Assembly: GCA_003508835.1 (NCBI GenBank)
Contig: PUFA01000027.1
Location: 1,674,001-1,738,000, forward strand
Length of the DNA stretch: 64,000 bases
Direction: 5' to 3'
From: Eonycteris spelaea
Taxonomy: Eukaryota; Chordata; Mammalia; Chiroptera; Pteropodidae
Shown: positions 35,851 through 49,110 of the stretch, one piece after another
Layout: each line of letters begins with the position of its first letter
How positions within the stretch are numbered: the stretch's first letter is position 1
Made by a program: the position numbers and the translations under genes
Notes under the pieces: model-generated
Seen by the model: only the letters and a program-made list of their open reading frames with translations
Told to the model about the DNA's origin: nothing
Database searches by the model: none

Positions 35851-36470
35851 TAGATTCTGTTTTTAATACACGCTCTCTCTGTTAGATTTTGTTCTGCTTT
35901 GTTTTAGTTCCAAAACGAAACTTAAGTTCTTTAATATTGCATTACCACTGAATTACCTTGAAATGTAAAGTTGATACTTTTTGTGAGCTGGCACATTGTT
36001 CTTCCTCTTGAATTTTAAAATCTGACTTTGCTGAGGGGAATTTCATTTTCTCTCATCTGAAATTACAAACAGATCTCTTCTGTGCCCGAGTTCAGCATGA
36101 AATTAAGGTAATTAAAGATGAGTAAGGCTAAAAGTTCCCTGAATAAAATCAAAGTAACAAGAAATTAAAGACCATTGTGACTGAAGCAGCATTACTCATA
36201 AATCTTCCGGGGATTTTGCTTTTATTTTTGTTTTAATCTTTTTCCCTGTTTTCTTTTTCAGTGTAGGATTAGACCAAAATTTGAGACCAAGAGACTGGTC
36301 AAAGAAGATTGCAAGCAGGTGGATTATTGTAGCTTTTTTTTTCTTCGTGCCTGTAAATATTTGCTTGTTTGTCTAGACAATGTTCATTATGTGAATGTGG
36401 TGTGTGATTCTATGGTACTAAAATGCCCATGAATCGTGTATAGGCAAGTAGTTGCCAATTTATGAATTTT
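35851..36470. other. Unassigned noncoding DNA
   Basis: No gene or named repeat recognised. Confidence 0.5.
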
Positions 36471-36478
36471 GAAACTAC

Positions 36479-36905
36479 TGTCAATGCCCTCCAGGGAGGC
36501 CAAAGACCACCAGGAGCCCTCTTGTAGCTGAACAAACTGGATTTATTACTCCCTGCAATGGGGGAGAACACACCACATGGGGAATTGTGGGGTGTCTCAG
36601 AGGGAGTTAGAAAGAACCTGTTATAGGATTCAGTCTCGGACTGGGTGATTGGGGAGAGAGTCTAAGAAATCAGAGTTTGCTCTAGATTAGACACTGTTAG
36701 AAACAGAGGGCATTTCTATCTTTGGGTGTTTCATGGGCTGCACAATAACCATGTAAATTGTCTGTGCTTAGACAAAATAAATTTATTTGCTCTGTTACAT
36801 TTTATCATTAAGTCAGGGTGATCTCCTCTAAGGTAAGAGATTGATTATGTACAATGGGAAAAGAAAATAACCCGGCTCCTAATGTCAGACCGGTCTGTAA
36901 TAACA
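36479..36905 (-). mobile_element. Endogenous retrovirus LTR, reverse
   Basis: On the minus strand the block starts tgttattacagacc (from 36905) and ends with cattgaca (36479), the TG...CA form of an LTR. An AATAAA signal lies near its 3' end (reverse of ggatttattactcc). No coding retroviral sequence is attached, so it is a solo LTR or an orphan. Flanking bases (actac / ccgag) do not match, so the boundaries or the target duplication are uncertain. Confidence 0.5.
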
Positions 36906-36954
36906 CCGAGGTCTAACTATGGAAACCACATCTGTTCCAAATGTCAGAGGATGC

Positions 36955-36986
36955 TTGTTGTTGTTGTTGTTGCTGTTGTTGTTGTT
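36955..36986 (+). repeat. (TTG)n trinucleotide repeat
   Basis: About ten TTG/TGT units with one interruption (tgctg). The Val-rich and Cys-rich frames that cross it come from the repeat. Confidence 0.9.
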
Positions 36987-37289
36987 TTATTCTGGCCTGT
37001 CCTGGAACTCTTTACCTTACTGGGTATAGACTCCCATTGTCACTCTGTTCCTTCACCCTGCTTTGCTTGCAGTGGCTCACTTTCTACCTTTACCTGTGCT
37101 GTGGCCACCTGACACCTGGCTCCTTTCTTGCACTGTGGCCTGTGTCTGAACACGAACAGAATCAAACCCCTTTCACACTGCCTAGATCAACAAAGAGACA
37201 GGTAGACTGCATGCACATCTTATTGGAACTAGAGGGTCCTGGGCATACCCAGCCCTTCTTTCCTCCTCATCAATCTCCAATCATTCATA

Positions 37290-37995
37290 CTACAGACTTG
37301 CCATCATCCACTTCTATCCATCTCCATTGCCAATACCTTAGGCCAGGCTGCTTGCACTTTCACTGGCCGTATTAGCCACCTGGTCTCCCTGCTGTCCTCT
37401 TTCATCTTTACAACCCCTCCTCCACACTTTCCAGAACCAGCTTCCACCAATGCAGACGCGAGGCTATTACTGCCCGCCTTAACTCGCATGGCACTTAGGA
37501 CCAAGGCCAATCTCATTACAAACTGGCCATGATGTAATCTTTACGTATCTCCCCAACATGTAGCTTTTTTTCACTTTATTCCCAGTACTCTAGTCAGATG
37601 GCTGTTCTTTTTTGCTACTCAAATGGGCTCTATTAACATATTTCCTTCCATGTCTTGACCTTTACTCATGATCTCTCTACTTAGATCCTGTCCTTCCCCC
37701 TTCTTCCTTCCAAACTCCAGTTCATATCTAACATGCCCTTAAAATTTCAACCTAACCCTGCTTCATATAAGAAGCCCCAGTCTAAGAATGCTCCCTTGTT
37801 GTGTGCTACCATTGCACATTGCAGTCTCCCCTTTATAACACTTAGCTCCCTATATTATGATCCCCATTCAATGTCTGGGTTGCCCCAAAAACTGTGTCCC
37901 ATGAGGAGAAGGAGCTTATCTGAATTGTTCATAGCTATACCCCAGTGTCTGGTATATATCGGATGCCCATCAAAATATTTGTTGAATATATGACA
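37290..37995 (+). mobile_element. L2 LINE 3' region, forward
   Basis: Forward L2 order: 'gtattagccacctggtctcc', 'ctaccattgcacattgcag', 'gtgtcccatgaggagaagg', 'cataccccag'-like text and the ending 'caaaatatttgttgaatata'. C/T-rich as expected for the coding strand of the L2 ORF2 end. The start may be further left, near 37020. Frames of 70-144 codons are fossil or chance. Confidence 0.7.
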
Positions 37996-38519
37996 TATTT
38001 ATCAATTAATTAAATTTGACATACAAATAAAAATGTTATAATAAGTGCTATTACAGTATATATCACTGTTAGTATTGAGAGTTTATTTTAAATTTAATAA
38101 ATAGAATTGTATAGGTTATCCAGGGAAATTTATTAATGTGTCAACTATTGTTCTTTAGAAAGATGGAAACTGAATTCTGGACAAAAAACTCATAAATTAC
38201 TTTTTATAATAAATCCCAGTTATAATAGTGAGTTGCCTATGATTTCTCATGTATTTTTGTATTAAACTTTATTTTATGTCATGCCATTAATTTTTATGGT
38301 TTTTTTGTTTTGTTTCCTGTCTCTTTAAATAGATCATAGGAACTTAAAGACAGAAAATATATCTTTTATTTACTTGTCTTTTCCACAAATACAAGCAGTT
38401 TCTGACATATACCAGCACTGGGGTAAATGTTGGTCTATTAGATTCAATCTCCACCATCAATAAATAAGGCATGTTTTAAAAAGACAATCCGTTTGACATC
38501 TGCCTCCTCTTCGGTTTCA

Positions 38520-38840
38520 TGAATTATTGCACATTCATTATTCATTTGGTGACTTAGTGTTTATAGGACCTTTACATACTTGGTTCTATGTTAAGTATTT
38601 GTTGTACAATGCAGTAAAAAGCAGTTATCTTTCATTGAGGGAGTTGGAAGTAAATAGATAATAGTAATGTGAGATAAATACTATGGTATAAATGTACAGA
38701 AGAAGGATTTACTCTGACTATGGGAGTATATGGGATCTTAAAGGGCAGGAAGGGAGTGTGCCCAGGTCATTGTTTTTAATAGAGGCATACAAGAGCAAGA
38801 AGTTGATAGGCATCCAGGATATAGGTAGGATAATAGTAGA
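38520..38840 (-). mobile_element. L2-like 3' end, reverse, degraded
   Basis: Word order 'cattattcatttggtgac', 'ggttctatgttaagtatt' and 'aatgcagtaaaaagcag' fits a reversed L2 tail. The right limit is uncertain. Confidence 0.45.
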
Positions 38841-38899
38841 GAATACATCTAAAAAAATAGATTGGATCTGTCTGGGATTATAACCTATGTTAATGAGTT

Positions 38900-39390
38900 A
38901 TGATCTCATTCTATTGGGTGGCATGTAGATGCCCTAATGTGCAGCCCAGATACCTCTTCAATAAAATTATTGAATTCCCCAGCTGCTCGGAGTGCTGCCA
39001 GCAGAAAGTTCTGAGCCATATCTGGAGTTTGCCTCAACTGGAGAAAGCCATCTCATCCAAGGTCCTACCTCTTTCTCGCAGTGGTCCACATTCAATGATT
39101 GATTGACATAGATGGATAAGGCCTGGTTTCTTGACCCAACTCAGGAGCACTCAGAAGGGATATGCCAACCTCAGAACTTCTCAGTTGAGGCCCCACTGAG
39201 AGAGCTTCTCGGTTGCACTTCTGTCTATGCTTAATTCTGCTTTTTTTCTTCCCTTCCATCAGTGTTGATTGATTCTAAAACCATTTCTGAATAAAACTCA
39301 TGCACAGTAGCATAGTTTTCAAGTCTGCTTTGAGGATAGCAACTGGTAACAGGTGGTGGTAGGAAGTCAAGCCAGAAAATGACACAATCA
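38900..39390 (+). mobile_element. Old LTR, probably ERVL-related, forward
   Basis: The block has the look of an ancient mammalian LTR: 'cagctgctcggagtgctgcc', 'ttcaatgattgattgacat', 'ccatcagtgttgattgattc', then AATAAA in 'ttctgaataaaactcatgc' followed by a U5-like 'gtctgctttgagg'. I cannot name the family. Frames in it are not genes. Confidence 0.5.
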
Positions 39391-42300
39391 AATATATATT
39401 TCTTTAACATTTGCTTTCTCACACATACAAAACCTAATTAGGCTTTTAACAAAAATGCACATCGATTTATTTATTTCATCAGGGATTATTCCTGTAAGGC
39501 TGAAAAACTGGTATGGCAGCTGCAAAAACATGTAGTGTCGATGTTATTTAATAATGGATCCTTTTTCTTCATTGTTGACATTGTAGTCCTTTTTTCTAGG
39601 ATATTTTTTAAATATCAGAATTCATTAAACTTTGTCTCAGAGCAAAGGAGCTACAAAGTAAAATCTTCATATTCAGAACTTGATAATCATGAAATTATCT
39701 TGATTAAGAAGTAACATATATTCTTAACTTTCATTGTCCTAGGTGTAAAATAGGGAAACGAGAAATTTTCCAGAACATTTACATTAGTTTTTTAATTCTT
39801 TGACTCTACTAAGACAAAATTAATGCTTAAATTCTACAAAATGAGATAGTTTTGTTCCATCATCAAATGATTGAAAAATATAGGCTTTTAATTCTTCTTT
39901 CAAATGTTCAAATCCTAAAGATATATTAGCTAAGCCAGTTGAGAATCATATTGAATAAAGTTGTTATTGACCTTTTATATTCTGTTTTTCCTTCTACCTC
40001 TGTTGAATTTTAATATTATCAGACTACCTTTACATCATTCATTCAATATACAGTTATTGAGAATCTATTATAAGGAAGGCACAGAGTGGTCAAGAAGAAA
40101 ATTCTTCCAAACATATTAACAAAAGACCCAGCCCCTGGCTTTTCTTCCTCATGTATTATTGGAAGTGTCTCACTTGGATTCTCACAAATCCAAACACCAT
40201 GGGGTCAACTGCTATGTTGGGGGTTCTGCTTCTTCCTTATTCTGCTCCATCTCCCTAAGGCTAAGAACCATCACTTTTACTTTTATGGGAGTTTTCCATA
40301 CCCCGCAGATACAACAGTTTCTTGCAGGTGGCACTGGGGTTGCCTAAGCGTCAAAGAGTGAAAATTCTTTCATGCCAGTCTTGCCAGATTTTCGTCAGCC
40401 TTGTTGTTCAGGCATCGGAGTTCCGCAGTTGTCAAAACTCTATATTTAGTTCAAAAAAGGAAAGATTATTCCTCTGTTCTATGTTACACTCTATTATAGG
40501 GGGTTCCATTTTACTCTCTCATGTCATTAGGGTTATGTACTGGGATGAACACCATACTGAATGCAGACTCGCCCTCCCTTCCATGCCAAAGTCTGTATCA
40601 GCCTTTTCATGTCTCATTCCTTCTATTGGAATGATTTCTCTCCCAGGAAGTCCTCTTAGTTCCTTATATACATAGACTCATTTAATTCATTCAGTATTTC
40701 TGAGTGCAGTGGTGGTCATATTTTAGACTGAGGATACTACAAAACAATAAATAAGTATGCACTGTCTAACTTTAGAGATTCTATACTTTCTCTAATTACT
40801 AACACACCTCAAGATGAGTTGAAGCCATCAAATATTAATAAATAGCAAAGAGAAAAATTTTTTTTTTGCTCTTTCCAAATAGTTCACTCTTTATTCTCTC
40901 TCTAAGATAGGAGATCAAAAATTTTGGATTTCTTATTAATATATTTTAAAAGAATAACTGATTCAGTACTGTTCCAGATTTGGAGAATTGTCTTATTATC
41001 TCACATAAACAAGACTTAAACATCTCTGTGATTGAAGGAGATTTATTTAAAAGGTTGCTGAGAAGTTTATTTAATACTTTAGAATCTTTCCTGACAAAAG
41101 ATGATGGTAAAACATTAAAAGGGCAATCATCTTAAAAATGGAGAGATTTGTGACACTGAAAGGCAGGCAAAACCTTTAGAAATTGTATTGTAGGAAAAAT
41201 TATAATATCGCAACAGAAAAAAATCCCTATTCATCATTCAACAAATCATCATTTAATATGAAAGACAGCAGAATGCACTTATTAAATGTTGAATAAATTT
41301 CATTTTAGAATAATTTAGTTTTCCTAACATTATTTGAGTGACTCAAGTGAAACATAAAAAAGAACTGAACAGAATATTTCAAATATAAATTTTACAGACA
41401 AATTATATTGCCAGGTACAACACATATTTTTATTCCTAAGACAAATTTTGAGCACTCTAAAATAATAACGATGTTGCAGAAATCATAAAGTTCCAATATA
41501 TCTGAACGATTTAATTCCAATAACACTGTCTTTCCTTCCTTTGTAATCAAGTTGAATTTCTACCTCCAGCACATTCGTTGTTCATAAAACCATGTTACTT
41601 CATTCAGAATTGTTTCTTCATAGACTGATGGTTTATTGCAGAGAATTACACAAGATATTAGGATTTGTTAGAATTTTAAAAAGCAATCAAAATTCCATTT
41701 GAATGGACAACAAACAATTGCTATCTGGATTTCCAATTCCAGACATTTGGGACCATTCAATTTTCAAAGACATAAGAAGTTTACAAACTCCCTTTATTAC
41801 CACTTTCAGCAACTAACAACTCATATTGCAGAAAGTCTGACATAAATGCTTGTTGTGATACATCACTTACACTATGCTTAAAAAAAAAAAAAAAGGCAAA
41901 GTCTGATCTTACCACCTTGTCTTTTCTTGAAGGACTGGAAGTTAAAGGCCTAGGAGAGAGAAGTCAAAGATTTGGTGATACTTAACAAAATTCGAGATCT
42001 TTACAGAACATCAATGAGACACTAAGAGAGATTTTATTTGGCTTGAACTTGAAAGTGGCCTTAAAAGAGGTTGGAATGCTTAAGATAGAATGATCCTTTT
42101 CTTAAAACTTGGAACTAACAACTCTATTTGGAGCAATTGGACTAATATTGTTATGAACCAATTGGTTTCTCTTACAACAGTCGAGTTTGCCAAATCCATA
42201 CTACTCACTGATCTCTACATAAGTTTTTGTCACACTGTGCTACTTATATGGTCAGAACACAGTTCATTTTTACTTTTAGCATATGCAGAAACAGTTATAA

Positions 42301-42395
42301 ATTCTAGACCAAAGTAACAAAATATTTAAATTACACACCCAAGGGTCTGAGTTTATTTAGGTTATTGGGTCTGAGCTTGTTTAGATTATTGGCCA
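39391..42395. other. Mostly unassigned AT-rich DNA
   Basis: A weak forward L2-like stretch (40530-40640) and a weak reverse L2 tail (40680-40750) are the only hints. The 117-codon frame at 40322-40675 and its overlapping neighbours have no recognisable domain. Confidence 0.45.
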
Positions 42396-42399
42396 AGTT

Positions 42400-42795
42400 C
42401 AGTTCTTTGCAGTTATAAGACTGTGGTCCTCATGTCCTTGCTGACTGTCAGCTGGGAGTCAGTGTTTGATTCCACAGGCTGTCCTCATTTCTTCTCAATC
42501 TTTCCACCCGGCTCTCTCCATTAATTGTGGACTGAGTCTCTCTCCTACTTTGAATCTCTCACCCCTGCTGCATCTCTCTGATCTCCAGCCAGAAAGAATT
42601 ATCTGTTTGTAAAAGCTTATGTGATAAAATTGGATTTATCCAGATAATCCAAGATAATCTCCCTATTTAAGGTCCATAACCTTAATTACATCTGCAGACT
42701 CTCTTTTGCTGTGTAAGTAATATATCCACATGTTCTGGGATTAAGAATGTGGACATTTTTGAAAAGGCTATTATCTTGCCAATACACAAGATTAA
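42400..42795. mobile_element. Ancient repeat family X, copy 1 (unnamed)
   Basis: Shares ordered words with 61380-61640: a dense C/T block with 'ctctctg' words, then 'ccagataatccaagataatc', 'ttaattacatctgcagac', 'ttctgggattaagaatgtg', and an ending like 'ggctattatcttgcc'. I recall such text as a widespread mammalian repeat but cannot name it. Confidence 0.5.
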
Positions 42796-44765
42796 ATAAA
42801 TTAATTCATGGACAGTGCTTACAACAATGTGTGGTACAATTTTTTTTTATATATTGTAATAATTGTGAAACTTCATATATATAGTACACCACGACATCAT
42901 CTACATCAAACAAACTCATCATTAGCATTTATTAGTATGATTGACTGTGGCTGTATTATTAGCTTAAAACATCAAAAAAATTTCCACAGTTGTTTTTTGT
43001 AGTGTCAAATTAAAGTAATACTTTCAAATATATTTCAAAGCTAAAGTCAAATCAGGATATATCTTTCAATTGCAAATGTTTACTTTAGGAAAGAAATATT
43101 GTATTTATAACTAGGAAAAAATATTCAACAGATTTCGGGCTATTGCTATCACTTTGACATTAGGAAGTTAACAGCAAGCAACAAGGCAAGCCTATCGATG
43201 CATTAAAAAAAATAATAACCTGTCACTTTAGGATACCAACTTGATTAAAAACGTAAACACAGACATATTTTAAGTCTACGGCAGTTCTTGGTTACATAAG
43301 AGTCATCCAGATGTTCTCAAAGAGGATGATAGTAACATTTTCAAAAGATTTTAAAATTACAACATAAATTTTAAAATATCTTATAGGGAATTAGAAGATC
43401 CCTGATAATACATAGAATCCAGTTGGAGAAATATTTAGGCCTAAACCAAGTGTTTTTTTTTTTTGAGGAAATATAACAGTACAGTTGTTATGTGAATCCT
43501 TTTCCCTGGACTAAGCTCTTTGGGGAAAGAAACTGTGCTTCTTTTTACATTTGGGAATTCTTCATTCTACATAGAAACTCGCTGTATAAAGTTGTTTAAG
43601 TAAAGTTTAACGTGTTGCTTAATAAACATAGCAAAGTAAAGAAAAATTAGCTACTCACTATCCATAAATATGCAAGGATTTTCATTTGGCTTTCATACAA
43701 AGTATAATTAGTTCTTAAATTTTACAAAGTAAAAATCAAAATTAAATAAACAAGAAAAATTTCTAAGGTTCTATTTCCCTTCCAATATCATCAAAAGATT
43801 AAAATTTGTATATCTAGAGTGTTATATAGTTTCCAAAGGTTTTCTAAGCATTTAATTTTTTTTTTTATTGCTGAAAGTGCCTGTTATTATTTTGATGTGG
43901 CCCATGAAGGGTCCAAAAAGCTATTTAGCATGCTAAAAGCTAGTGGTAAAGCAAGTAGACAAAACAAAACAAAACAAAATATATACAACACAAAAAGCCC
44001 TCACAATCAATATGGTCCTCTCAGACTTTTAAACTAAGATCTCTCAAATTCTTCAAAAAACAAGATAGGTGATAAATAAATACATACCTTGTTAAATACA
44101 ATGGCAAATTGATTTGTACAAAGAATAATGTATAGGCTGAGAGGAACTAGGATTTCCTTGGTTCTGAGTCTGAAAACTACAAAATGTGAACATTTATATA
44201 GAAAAACAAAGCTTCGATAAAGAGGAGTTCAGAGAGAACTAAAAAGGAAATGCTAAAACAGAAATAAACAAAAAAAAACCTCCCACAACATGCCCCTGGA
44301 GCCATTTATAATTCCTTGGTTTAACTCAGTATTTAAATTAATTGTCTCTTAGCTCTCTGGGCTGTAACTTATCACCTGGTCACACACACGTTTTAGGTAG
44401 AACACAGGCTAGACCAGAACAATTTAGTGATCAATGGGAATTAGTTCCATGATGTACCATTGATTGCATATCAAACAACGACAATTTAGAGTTTATTACA
44501 TTGTTGAAAAGTGTTTGATTTCTTCCACAGATGCAGCTTTTAGTTAGGAGCATAACATATGGCTGGAGGGTAATTAAGAAGCTGGTGCCTAGCAGAATAC
44601 AAATAAATAAATTAGAGAATTCAACCACATTACACCCCTCTGCTCCAACTGGTCTTTCTAACAGAAACTTTGGCTCATAAATAACAGTTCTATTTAATGA
44701 CATGGGGTATTTTGAGGAAAAAGCAAGTTTAGGAAAAATAGGAGAGAAAATACAAAGTATAATTC
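42796..44765. other. Unassigned AT-rich DNA
   Basis: No gene. Small A- and T-runs only. Confidence 0.5.
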
Positions 44766-44769
44766 ACAC

Positions 44770-45540
44770 ATGCTAAGTTTAAGGTATTAGACATCCATGT
44801 TATAGGGATTAAATAGACAAACTTAACAAAAAGGCCAGGGCTAAAGATACGAATTTGGGGGTTAAGCATATAAATGATTTCTAAAGTCTATTGGAAAAGA
44901 ATGAAATCACCCTAGGAATAAGTACAGAAAATAAAAGACAATTGAGGACTGAGCCTCGTAGTTTTCTAGCATTAGATGTAGGAAGACGAGACGAAAATAA
45001 AAAGGAGACTGATAAGAAGCAGAAAACAAGAAAGAAGAAAAATGAGTGATGCCCTGCAAGAGTGGTACAGAGGTGTTCCTGGAGGGAGGGAGGGATCAAT
45101 AATGTCACGTGACAGCAAGAGGCCAGGTTAAATGAGGACTGAGAATTGACCACAGTGCTGGGTAACATGGAAGTCACTGAGACTTGAAAAGAGCAACGTA
45201 GTGATGGGGACTGGAGTGGGATAAGAGAATGTTAGATAAGGAAATGGACATCATCGCCTTTTAAAGATGTTTTGCCACAAAAAAGGGAGCAGAGAAATAT
45301 GATAGCAGCTGAAGAAGCTCTACTGTCAAGGGCAGAATCATTAATTTTTTGATTGGAGATTTTCCTGCATTTGTGTATGCTGCATTAGGAAGGAAAAGTT
45401 GACAATGCAGAAGAGAGAGTAAATAGTCTTTAAGAGCAATTTTAGAGCAGATAAAAATGATAATCATGGAGGGATTAGCCAGAAAGTTCATTGTCCGTTA
45501 CAGGAGGGCATTTATAACTAGGACAAAAGAAGACCCGAAG
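44770..45540. mobile_element. Purine-rich ancient repeat, copy 1 (unnamed)
   Basis: A long A/G-rich stretch with ordered words typical of a widespread old mammalian repeat: 'ggtattagacatccatg', 'ccagggctaaagatacgaat', 'atgaaatcaccctaggaata', 'aaatgaggactgagaattg' and 'gaagctctactg'. A relative lies at 59030-59860. The 98-codon minus-strand frame (44881-45177) is a shadow. Could be the reverse of an old LINE or another long element. Confidence 0.5.
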
Positions 45541-47171
45541 TCTTGATCACTAGAGTGGGTGACTATGGGAGAGTGGAGGTCAAGATCATCAAAAATGTGA
45601 TGATGAAAGGATCCTATGGGAAGTAAGCTAATGGAAGGATCATCTTATCACAATCTACTCTCCACAGGCAGTAATTATTAGGAGTTCCCAAGATGTGTTT
45701 TACTCATCCCATTGAATGAGAAATGAGTGCCTATTACCTCTGATCACAGCAGGAGGCTGAATTCCTACTGTGAAACTCCCAGGACAGCCAATATGGGGAG
45801 GAAAGCAGGAGTTCCTAAGAGGTAGACAGTTAGTTCAAAGTCTTTTAAGGATCTCTTGTCTCAGTCAGTACTAGATTACAGGAACAGAAGCTAATACATG
45901 ACCTTCACTCATTGTTAGTATTGCTGACAAGTCTCATAAGGCAACTGATTAGAGATGTCAAGAAGGAGAATGTTAGCAACTGATCTGAAGTTAGAAATAA
46001 TATAATTTCTGAATATTGGAATAGGTAATGGATAGTGGGATAATTTTCAATATAATTCTCCAAATTGAAATTAAAAATCATATAAAATTAAAGTCACAGC
46101 TAAAAAGGTCAGAATTAACTTTTTTTTTTCTTTTTGAAGCCATAATTTGGGACTGTTATAGTGCAAAGAGACACCAGAATCTAGGTATACATTTGATTAA
46201 TCTCAATTTATATGACATTTTGCCTAAAGGGAAACATATGTACTAGTTGAATGTGTATCTTTTTCTTTTCCTTTCAATGGAATGGTTCAGCTAGCTTGAG
46301 AAAGAAAATTTGGAAGTCTACACAGCTTCTATAATTTATATCATGACATTTAACTGTTAGCTATTATTTCTAAACTATTAACTTTTATGAAAGCTATAGC
46401 AGCAATGATGTTGATGGTTAATAATATTGGTTTCAAAAATATCGGTGGATAAAGGACACAATCCTCATGGCAGTTTCTTAAATTTTGAATCATTCTTTTC
46501 TTTTTTTAGGGAAATAGTTGGGGCAATAGTTTGGCATCATCACATTCTCTTTAACTTAGGAGAATTTTTTTCTTTTTTCAGTTCTCAAGGATTGATGCTG
46601 CCCTCAGGACATTGTGAGATTTTCAAACTTTAAGTTAAAATGGTCTCTGAAATTTCCTACAGTACCAAGGACTTGGTGACTTACACAGTGCCTGGCACAC
46701 AGGTGGTACTTAAGAACCAGCTGCTGAAAAGGTTAAAGTGGCTGTAGCAGGTGCTTTATACCAATTGAGAGCTGGAAGTTAGCTGTACTAACACTAGGAA
46801 AGAAAGGCCAAAGGCACAGTCAACACAAAATATTTCTCATTACATCAATTTTTTAGCTCTGCAGTTCCTTTTACCATTTCTGCTTGTAATGCTGTGAACA
46901 GTCTCAATTCCTAAGCCAAGCCAGTTACTAATTCTTTTTTATAAAATGTTATTTTATAAAAAGCAAAAATTTCTGTAAATCTTGTTGAGTTAATTTCACC
47001 TAACTATCTAATAATATAAACCCTAAGATTTTTAAGGGAACTAAACAGGGATAATTTTAAGGATACTTGGGTATTTTATGAAGCATAAAAAGGAGTTGTT
47101 ATACTCTAATTATTTTTCAGATATTAGTCCATTAAGACATTTCATTTCTCTGATCGGATTTTTCCTTGAGG

Positions 47172-47206
<35 letters not shown>

Positions 47207-48470
47207 ATATATTTGTTTATGTAAAGGATCGATAGAAAAGTGATTCTCAGAAGGAAGATCATTAAATTTTCCTACTCAGAGGTAGATAGAGCTCTACTCA
47301 ATAAGCCATGAAGAAGTTTTGCTTTTTATTATTAACTCCAGACTAATGATTCTTATTTTTGAATGTGTCTCTATGTCCAGGTTTAAGTTCAAGTGTTCAC
47401 ATTCTTATTGGCAACTGTCTCTCAAAGCACAAAGTGAGGCTGGGTTTCTGTGCACCTTCACAGAAAGGGTATTTACTCAGGAGAACTAATTCCTCTGTTC
47501 CTGATTATAAAACGAACCCATACTTCCAGGAGGAGTCAAGGCCTGGTGCAGGGCAGAGACAACAAGACCATCCCTCATGCTTTCAGTGCAGCACAGAGGC
47601 AATTTTAAGGCATTGCCAAGTAGCATTTAGAAGACAGCCAGAATTAACTACTCTTCCTCCAAAAATATGGTCTTCCAGGGGCTGAGTTAGTGGTCTCTGT
47701 TTAACGAGGGTGTCATTTTTGTTCTTTTTATCAACCTTTAAAGGTAACTCAAAAATGTGAAGAGATATCACCTAGAACTCAGACAGCAACTTCATATTTT
47801 CAAAAATATTTTTATTCATATTATCCCAATATGATCCTTGGAATGTATCTGTAAGAGATATTTTGTAAATAGGATCACCGGTATAAAGAACAATGAAATG
47901 ACTGTTTTAAAATAATGTGGAAATTGAGTGTCTGAGTTCCATTCAGATTTCATAATTCTGAACATCAGCCTCTGTGTATACTTCAGTGCTGCCCTTTTGT
48001 AAGGAAAGAATTTAGAATTCTCATCTCTGCCCTCATGACAGAGACATTTGGAAAACACAGGCTCACTAATTACCTACATCCTAAAGCAAAATTTGAGTTA
48101 ATTGTCACCATTTATTTTCATGGAGAAATTTAGTCAAGTAATTATGAAAATTATTTCAAAGAACAAAATCTGTTGGCAATGATGGACTCTAATGAGCAAA
48201 TATTAAGCTGCTACATTAGTTCTCCAAAATTAGTGCCCTTTCTATTTCTTCCTTAAATGTAACAATTTCTACGAAAAGAATTAGATGTTATTAGTCCTTG
48301 ACATCAAAAGCCGTGGGGAACTAATTACATAAAGTTGAATGAATATCTTAACTTTGTTGCATAGCAGGCCATGGCCAGGCTGCTCATGAAAAGCCCCACG
48401 TATACGTAAGTGGAAAATACCTGTACCCTATAGACACAGAGAAATAACTGTATAATTGTGGCTGAAAATG
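45541..48470. other. Mostly unassigned noncoding DNA
   Basis: Contains a short MIR/L2-like tail near 46665-46740 (cagtgcctggcacacaggtg) and a (CA)15 microsatellite at 47173-47202. The 108-codon frame at 47359-47685 has no recognisable domain. Confidence 0.5.
47173..47202 (+). repeat. (CA)n microsatellite
   Basis: Fifteen uninterrupted CA units. Confidence 0.95.
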
Positions 48471-48479
48471 CCCAACTGT

Positions 48480-48770
48480 CTACAGAAGCCATTTCCTCTC
48501 CCTTTTGTAGTATTCACTAAGGCTGTAGGTAGCCACGTGACTTAATTCTAGACAATACAATCTAGATATAGAAGTGACGAGTGCCAACCTCAGGCTTAGC
48601 CCGTAAAAACTCCTCCAAGCCCTTTCCCCAGTTGCTAACTTGATGAAATAAACACAGTGGCCTTTGAAGTCATGTGCTAAAGATGACAAAGTCACAAAAT
48701 GGAACAAACCCAGAACCCTGAAACACCACATGGACAAGAGTTGTCTCCCAATCAGAAACACCAATTTTGG
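48480..48770 (+). mobile_element. MLT1-type LTR, 5' part of a split copy
   Basis: MaLR-like words in order: 'agccacgtgacttaattcta', 'aagatgacaaagtcacaaaa', 'tggaacaaacccagaaccct' and 'gaaacaccacatggacaag'. The copy is cut at 48770 by a 5S-derived SINE and resumes at 49005. Confidence 0.65.
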
Positions 48771-48989
48771 GTCTATGGCCATGCGACCCTGAACAAGCCC
48801 AATCCTGTCTGATCTTGGAAGCTAAGCTAAACAGGATTGGGCCTGGTTAGTACTTGGATGGGAGACCACCTAGGAAGACCAGGTGCTGTAGGCGTTAAAA
48901 AAAAGTAAAAAATAATTGCAAGCTGACAAGGTCCTTGCAGTCTGTGAGGTCAACCAAAGGTTGCCTCGTCTAAATATATATATGTATAT
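48771..48989 (+). mobile_element. 5S rRNA-derived SINE (MEG-R-like), copy 1
   Basis: The head (48771-48896) matches mammalian 5S rRNA over its whole length, from gtctatggccatgcgaccct to ggtgctgtaggcgtt. It keeps the internal pol III region (gttagtacttggatgggag, box C), while the A-box part carries an extra 'ctaa'-like insertion. The body (gcaagctgacaaggtccttg, then aggtcaaccaaaggttgcct) is unrelated to 5S and ends in an A/T tail. The flanks repeat gaaacaccaatttt-gg (48755-48770 and 48990-49005), a clear target-site duplication showing LINE-driven insertion. SINEs of this build are known from fruit bats. Confidence 0.9.
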
Positions 48990-49110
48990 GAAACACCAAT
49001 TTGGGGAGTTCTGTAAAAAGTAAACTTTTATCATGTTTGAGCTATTATACTTATTGGAGCTTGTTTGTAACAGCAGGTAGCATTAACTTAACTGATGTGC
49101 GTTAACACAG
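48990..49110 (+). mobile_element. MLT1-type LTR, 3' part of a split copy
   Basis: After the duplicated flank the LTR continues 'gtaaacttttatcatgtttg', 'agctattatacttattgg' and 'ttgtttgtaacagcagg', a normal MaLR ending. Confidence 0.6.

Noticed and set aside
36941..37375. 144-codon frame with a long cysteine run
   Set aside because: The cysteine run is the (TTG)n repeat read in one frame, and the remainder lies largely in an L2 fossil.
48771..48896. Possible genuine 5S rRNA gene
   Set aside because: It is joined to the SINE body and tail, flanked by a target duplication, and carries many substitutions and an insertion compared with 5S.
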